A stretch of 64,000 nucleotides of DNA, taken from the NCBI RefSeq assembly GCF_000761245.1, contig NZ_AWOR01000046.1:310001-374000 (forward strand). The letters are read 5' to 3'. The notes below the pieces were generated by a model. It was not told where the DNA came from. It made no database searches and saw only the letters and a list, made by a program, of their open reading frames with translations. The position numbers and the translations under genes are program-made. Source of the DNA: Comamonas testosteroni. GTDB lineage: Bacteria > Pseudomonadota > Gammaproteobacteria > Burkholderiales > Burkholderiaceae_C. This document shows, one piece after another, positions 59,976 to 64,000 of this stretch (the first letter of the stretch is position 1; each line of letters starts with the position of its first letter).

Positions 59976-60831
59976 GGTCAACCTCCAGTCCTGTGTTCAG
60001 CGAATCCTGTTCGGGCCTCAGAGTTGACGCTGGCTGTCTGCTGCGTTCAGCTCATCTGACTGATGTCTACAGGATTCGGACGATATGTGACTAAATACAA
60101 TTTCTCTATCAACTTCATTCTTTTGTTTAATTTTGTGGAAATACTATTCCTATAGAAATCACTTATCAATATTTGATCTCGTAAGAATTTTCCTAATCTG
60201 CATGAGATGCAAATGTGACGCCGTTGTAGGTTGCGTAAGCAGTGGTCTCATGCGTTGGCTGACGCAGATGGGCTCACGGTCGGTGTCGGCTACAGAGGGC
60301 GCTCGCAAGGCCTTGCCTGGAGCTCGCGCGCAGAGGAGTCGGGGAGCCGGGGAGGCAGCAGAAACGCTGACAGGGCTTGAAGAGAGAGCTGGCCCGGTGA
60401 AGCCCGGCAGGCGCTGAAATGTGCTGTGGGCGTTACCCATGCTCCGGGGCCTGAGGTGCCCGCTGCTGCATGGCGGGGCAGGCCCGGGGCGTAGGCATCA
60501 CGGCCTGGGGCAGGGCCGCCGCGGCACTGAGTAGCCGCTTTTAGGGATGAGGCCGGGTAGTCCTCGGCAAGCTGCAGCCCGGCAGGAGGCCGGCATTTCC
60601 TCCTGGCCTGCCGGTGGCTGTCTTGACGACGGTTTGCTGCGAGCGTTGATCCGGTCTTCAGGCAACACCCGCTCGGCGTATCCACAGGGAAAGCGGTGCT
60701 ATATAAAATATAGCTTGTAGCGCTTTTCCTGAATGGATTTCATTGCTGAAGTAACTCTATTTCATTGCCTGAATTGCGAAGCAAGCTTCTATTTTGATAG
60801 TTGTCTGAAGGCGGAAAATACCGGCGCAGCT
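59976..60831. other. Gene-free region upstream of the tad operon
   Basis: About 860 bp hold no convincing gene. Positions 60080-60200 are very AT-rich and contain a promoter candidate for the tad operon. Positions 60230-60680 are GC-rich with only random frames. Near 60700-60735 a TATAGCTTGTAGCGCTTTTCC string resembles the dispersed repeat. It could harbour a small RNA, but I see no clear signal. Confidence 0.45.
60141..60169 (-). promoter_or_regulatory. Candidate promoter of the tad operon
   Basis: On the minus strand TTGATA (60169-60164) and TAGTAT (60146-60141) are spaced by 17 bp in an AT-rich tract. It lies about 165 bp upstream of the tadV start. It is a pattern match only. Confidence 0.4.
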
Positions 60832-62025
60832 TCAGGCCTTTGCCCTGCGCTGGCTGTGCAGGCCCAGCAGCACCAGCACGACGGCCACCAGAGGCAGCAT
60901 GCCGATATTGATGCCGTTCCAGCCGGCGCTGTGCAGCAGCTGGCCCGATCCGAACGAGGCCACGGCCACCGTGCCGAAGACCAGGAAGTCATTGAGTGCC
61001 TGCACCTTGGCGCGCTCCGAGGGGCGGTAACACTCGGTCAGCAGCGCCGTGGCACCGATGAAGCCGAAGTTCCAGCCCACGCCCAGCAAAATCAGCGAGC
61101 CCCAGAAGTGGAAGATATCCAGGCCCATCAAGGCCAGCACGCCGGCCGCACCTATCATCAGCAGGCCCAGAGCTGTCACGGGCCGCTTGCCATAACGCGC
61201 AATCAGCTTGCCGGTAAAAAAGCTGGGCACGAACATGGCCAGCACATGCCATTGGATGCCCATGGCGGCTTCGCCCACGCTGTGGCCGCAGCCCACCATG
61301 GCCATGGGCGCGGCGGTCATCAAAAACGCCATCAAGCCGTAGCTGACCACACCGGCCGCGCAGGCCACGACGAACTGGGACGTGCGGGCAATTTCGCCCA
61401 GCGGCCTGGCGTCGCCAGCCACGGCCTTCTTGCTCTGAGGCTGCGGCAGACGCAGGCCCATGAGCAGGGGCAGGGCCAGCAAGGCCAGGGCCGCCTGGCT
61501 GTAGAAGCTGCCGGCGAACGGGGTGGCAGGCAGGGCGTCACGCGTCCAGATCACCACCTGCGGGCCGATGATGGCGGCAATCAGGCCACCGACCATCACG
61601 CGCGAAATGGCCTTGGCCTGCTGCGCGGGCTCGCTCACCATATCGGTGGCGGCGAAGCGGTAGCTCTGCACGCAGGCCGCATAGAAGCCAGCGAGCGCCG
61701 TGCCGATGCAGAAGGTGACGAAGTCGCTGTGGGCAATGCCTTGCGCGGCGACCACGCCGGAGATCACGCCCAGGATGGCACCCAGCACATAGGCCGCGCG
61801 GCGGCCCATGCGGTTCATGATCCAGGCGGCCGGCAGGGTGGACAGCGCCAGCCCGAGCTGGTAGATGCTGACCGGCAAGGTGGACGCCGTGGGGTTGGAC
61901 GACAGCTGCTGCCCGACCAGGCCGCCCAGTGAGATGATGATGGGCGGAGAGGCTCCCCCCAGGGACTGGGCTGCGACCAGCAGGCCCATATTGCGGCTTT
62001 GTTGTGTGTTGTTGTCTGATTGCAT
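60832..62025 (-). CDS. Major facilitator superfamily transporter (CynX/NimT-like efflux)
   Basis: This is a 397-residue MFS protein with about twelve spans. ISLGGLVGQQLSSNPTASTLPVSIYQLGLALSTLPAAWIMNRMGRRAAYVLGAILGVISG covers TM1-3 with the MNRMGRR loop motif. GKLIARYGKRPVTALGLLMIG is the matching loop of the second half. It has no clear drug or sugar signature. ATG 62025 is chosen. It has no obvious regulator nearby, and the substrate is unknown. Confidence 0.85.
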   Translation of the reverse strand: MQSDNNTQQSRNMGLLVAAQSLGGASPPIIISLGGLVGQQLSSNPTASTLPVSIYQLGLALSTLPAAWIMNRMGRRAAYVLGAILGVISGVVAAQGIAHSDFVTFCIGTALAGFYAACVQSYRFAATDMVSEPAQQAKAISRVMVGGLIAAIIGPQVVIWTRDALPATPFAGSFYSQAALALLALPLLMGLRLPQPQSKKAVAGDARPLGEIARTSQFVVACAAGVVSYGLMAFLMTAAPMAMVGCGHSVGEAAMGIQWHVLAMFVPSFFTGKLIARYGKRPVTALGLLMIGAAGVLALMGLDIFHFWGSLILLGVGWNFGFIGATALLTECYRPSERAKVQALNDFLVFGTVAVASFGSGQLLHSAGWNGINIGMLPLVAVVLVLLGLHSQRRAKA

Positions 62026-62158
62026 AAATCGCTTCGGCTGTCCATGCTTGTGCGCAGATTTGTCACATCTTGCAGCATTCATATTGGCCGCACATTAAAA
62101 GGTTTGCAGCGGGCATGATGCAGATGCGAGCCTGGTGATCGAAGTGAATGGAAGTGAT

Positions 62159-63439
62159 ATGACGTTGAAATGCCTGACTGGCCGGGCTGCGGGCCTGAAC
62201 ATCGCTATGGCGCTCATGAGCTGGGCGTCGATGGCGCATGCCGAGACGGCAGACACCTCGCATGAAGCGGTGGTCTGGTCGGCGAGCTATCGCGGCGAGA
62301 TCGCCGGCAAGGCAGTCAAGCTGGAGTTGTGGCGGCTCGACGGAGCCGTTGGCGGCAGCTATTGCTATGAACCTTGCAATCGGCCCGGCGCCACGCTCGA
62401 TCTGGAAGGCTCGGCAAGCGGACAGCTGACCGAGACGCCGATGGCGGGAGCAAGCGATCCCAGGCCGTCGGGCCGCTGGTCGCTGGCGGCTTTGCCGGGC
62501 ATGGCGCCGCCGCGTCTTCAGGGCCAGTGGCAGTCCATGGACGGCAAAAGGCGCTGGCCGATCCATCTGCTGCGCCAGCCCCCGGCTTTTCCCCATGCAC
62601 TGCATTACGAGCTGCGCCTGCTGATGAATCAGAAGCTGCGCTCCCTGGCCGACTGCGGCGAATATACGGATCTGCAGGTGTCTGCCATTCAGGTCTATGA
62701 GCAGGGACGCCTGAAGCAAAGCCTGCCGACCGACGCCGTGGGCAGCTGCTGGCTGGTGCAGCCACGCTGGGTGGATGCGAATTTTGACGGCTGGCCGGAC
62801 CTGACCCAGGCGCTGAATCTGCCTGCGGGGCCGAATATTGCGCACCGCACCTGGATTTACGACCCGGACACGCAGAAGCTGGTGCTGGGGCCGCAGTCCC
62901 TGCAGGACATCAGCTCGCCCGCCTTCGATGGCAAGGCCAGGCGCATCTACAGCGAATGGCGTGCCAGTTGCTGCAGCCATGGCGTGGACATCTACGCCTG
63001 GAAGCCCGCGGGGCCGGAGCTGGTCGAGCAGGCTGAAAGCCATATGCTGCCGGTGCGCAAGGGCGGCAAGCTCATGGCCTGCTATCAGATGCCGGCCTAT
63101 GCGCAAGGCCATGTGCGCTGGCCTAGCGGCCTGTACCAGCGCGGCGGCGAGCTGAGCCTGGCGCAGGAGCCTGCTGCCGACTGGTGCGATGCCGACCCTG
63201 CTGCCACCATGGGCCAGAATCTGGTACAGGTGCTGGCCGAGCCCAGAGCCGGACAGCCACCCCAGGTCCTCAAGGCCTATGGCGCAAGCTACCGCAAGGT
63301 CGATACGCCCCAAGGCGCCCGTTACTGCCCCGATATCGCGGTCTTCGATGCCGATGCCCGCAAGGTGGTGCGTGTGCTGATGAGCGAGAACGCCGAGCAG
63401 GACTGCGAGGTGGAAAATCCAGCTCGGGTTCAGCATTGA
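62159..63439 (+). CDS. Secreted protein, XAC2610-like
   Basis: This is a roughly 426-residue exported protein. The signal peptide ends at SMAHAET. The central DANFDGWPDLTQALNL followed by RTWIYDPDTQKLVLGP and RASCCSHGVDIYAW matches the pattern of the XAC2610 family (a D-x-N/D-D-G-x-x-D loop and a double Cys). Many Cys residues suggest disulfides. The function of the family is unknown. ATG 62159 with GGAAG is preferred over GTG 62135. It is divergent from the MFS gene and upstream of a siderophore receptor. Confidence 0.75.
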   Translation: MTLKCLTGRAAGLNIAMALMSWASMAHAETADTSHEAVVWSASYRGEIAGKAVKLELWRLDGAVGGSYCYEPCNRPGATLDLEGSASGQLTETPMAGASDPRPSGRWSLAALPGMAPPRLQGQWQSMDGKRRWPIHLLRQPPAFPHALHYELRLLMNQKLRSLADCGEYTDLQVSAIQVYEQGRLKQSLPTDAVGSCWLVQPRWVDANFDGWPDLTQALNLPAGPNIAHRTWIYDPDTQKLVLGPQSLQDISSPAFDGKARRIYSEWRASCCSHGVDIYAWKPAGPELVEQAESHMLPVRKGGKLMACYQMPAYAQGHVRWPSGLYQRGGELSLAQEPAADWCDADPAATMGQNLVQVLAEPRAGQPPQVLKAYGASYRKVDTPQGARYCPDIAVFDADARKVVRVLMSENAEQDCEVENPARVQH

Positions 63440-63516
63440 AAACGACTTATCGCTATGCATGGAAATCGCTTGCTGCTATCGTTTTGAGAAAGTTTGCTTG
63501 TTATACAATTTAACAA

Positions 63517-63535
63517 ATTGAGACTCATTCTCAAC
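63517..63535 (+). promoter_or_regulatory. Fur box upstream of the TonB receptor at the right edge
   Basis: ATTGAGACTCATTCTCAAC contains TTGAGA and TCTCAA arms and matches the Fur pattern. It lies 58 bp before the receptor start. Confidence 0.75.
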
Positions 63536-63593
63536 AAGCCTTAGCCACGCACTTCGTTTTAGCCATAGGAGATCGATCGAAAACGAGGTCTAC

Positions 63594-64000
63594 ATGGCAA
63601 CCCCAGTTCGTGGCGGCGCAGGCAATGCGCCGTCGGCTTCAGCGCTCGCGTCCACGCGGCTCGCTCCATTCGCGCATTGGCTGTCTTCTGCGGCGTGCCG
63701 CAGCCCCCGCTCAGCCGTGGGGCTGGCGGTGTTGGTCGTTTTGAGCGCCGGTGCCCAGGCGCAGTCGCAGGCGACGGACCCGCAGGAAAAACGCCTGAGC
63801 GAAGTCACGGTTTCCGGCAAGCAGGACGGCAGCGCTCTGCCTGCGCTTGCCCCTGGCGCCCAGGTCGCCAAAGGGGCGGCGCTGGGGCTGCTGGGCAATG
63901 TGGATGTGATGGATGCTGCTTTCAACATCACCGCCTACTCCGAAGAGCTGATCCGCGACCAGAATGCGGCCACGCTGGCTGCCGTGCTGGAAAACGACTC
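63594..64000 (+). CDS. TonB-dependent siderophore receptor, N-terminal part
   Basis: Only the first 135 codons are in the window. A long N-terminal region, with a signal peptide ending near SAGAQAQS, is followed by RLSEVTVSGKQ (TonB box) and the beginning of the plug domain (FNITAYSEELIRDQNAATLAAVLEND), typical of FhuA/FhuE-type siderophore receptors without a signalling domain. A Fur box lies upstream, so expression should rise under iron limitation. The gene continues past the window edge. Confidence 0.85.
   Translation, partial: MATPVRGGAGNAPSASALASTRLAPFAHWLSSAACRSPRSAVGLAVLVVLSAGAQAQSQATDPQEKRLSEVTVSGKQDGSALPALAPGAQVAKGAALGLLGNVDVMDAAFNITAYSEELIRDQNAATLAAVLEND

Noticed and set aside
60133..60685. 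Open frames of 90-130 codons upstream of the tad operon on both strands
   Set aside because: Compositionally biased Arg/Ala/Gly-rich translations, no ribosome binding sites, and no family resemblance. They look like random GC-rich frames.

Overview
The window looks like a chromosomal segment of a high-GC betaproteobacterium of the family Comamonadaceae, most likely Comamonas or a close relative. The evidence is the gene content (metNIQ, bioMNY, a B12-dependent NrdJ, a fused kinase-GNAT ArgA, a tad pilus locus) and two dispersed repeat families that I remember as typical of this family. No tRNA, rRNA, CRISPR array, insertion sequence or prophage was seen.

Layout. 0.3-3.5 kb: methionine ABC importer (metN, metI, metQ) with a small OB-fold/SSB-like gene between metI and metQ. 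3.8-9.2 kb, minus strand: one tightly packed operon bioM-bioN-bioY (ECF biotin importer), then an acyl-CoA ligase, a thiolase lacking one catalytic Cys, and a nitroreductase. 9.8-11.9 kb: a TonB-dependent receptor. 12.2-18.5 kb: a TPP riboswitch followed by LuxE-like and LuxC-like genes, an ABC importer of the SsuABC/ThiXYZ type, and an SDR. 18.5-21.7 kb: a small membrane protein, azoreductase with divergent LysR, and a serine hydrolase. 21.9-26.8 kb: sulfate importer sbp-cysT-cysW-cysA, then dsbB. 26.9-29.6 kb: GST, and an AmpR-like LysR divergent from a class A beta-lactamase. 30.0-36.6 kb: Fur-box-led iron operon (sigma factor, FecR, siderophore receptor, PepSY protein, DUF3649, DUF3325). 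36.8-46.6 kb: ClC exchanger, DHFR-like protein, nrdJ, leuA, AraC regulator, argA. 46.9-49.0 kb: SRPBCC protein, lipid-methyltransferase-like protein, PAP2 protein. 49.1-60.0 kb, minus strand: a 13-gene tad/flp pilus operon. 60.8-64.0 kb: MFS transporter, XAC2610-like secreted protein, and the start of another Fur-box TonB receptor cut by the window end.

The most interesting system is the TPP-riboswitch operon at 12.2-17.5 kb. LuxE (carboxylate activation) and LuxC (thioester to aldehyde) normally make bioluminescence aldehyde, but there is no luciferase here. They are instead under thiamine control and joined to a ThiXYZ-like importer. A consistent reading is salvage of a carboxylated thiamine fragment: import, reduction to the aldehyde, and reduction to the alcohol, possibly by the SDR. 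Second in interest is the biotin importer operon carrying its own acyl-CoA ligase and an atypical thiolase. Regulatory RNA structures are frequent: an SD-masking hairpin after the riboswitch, a terminator-like hairpin directly in front of argA, and a 16-bp perfect stem between the pilin genes and tadG.
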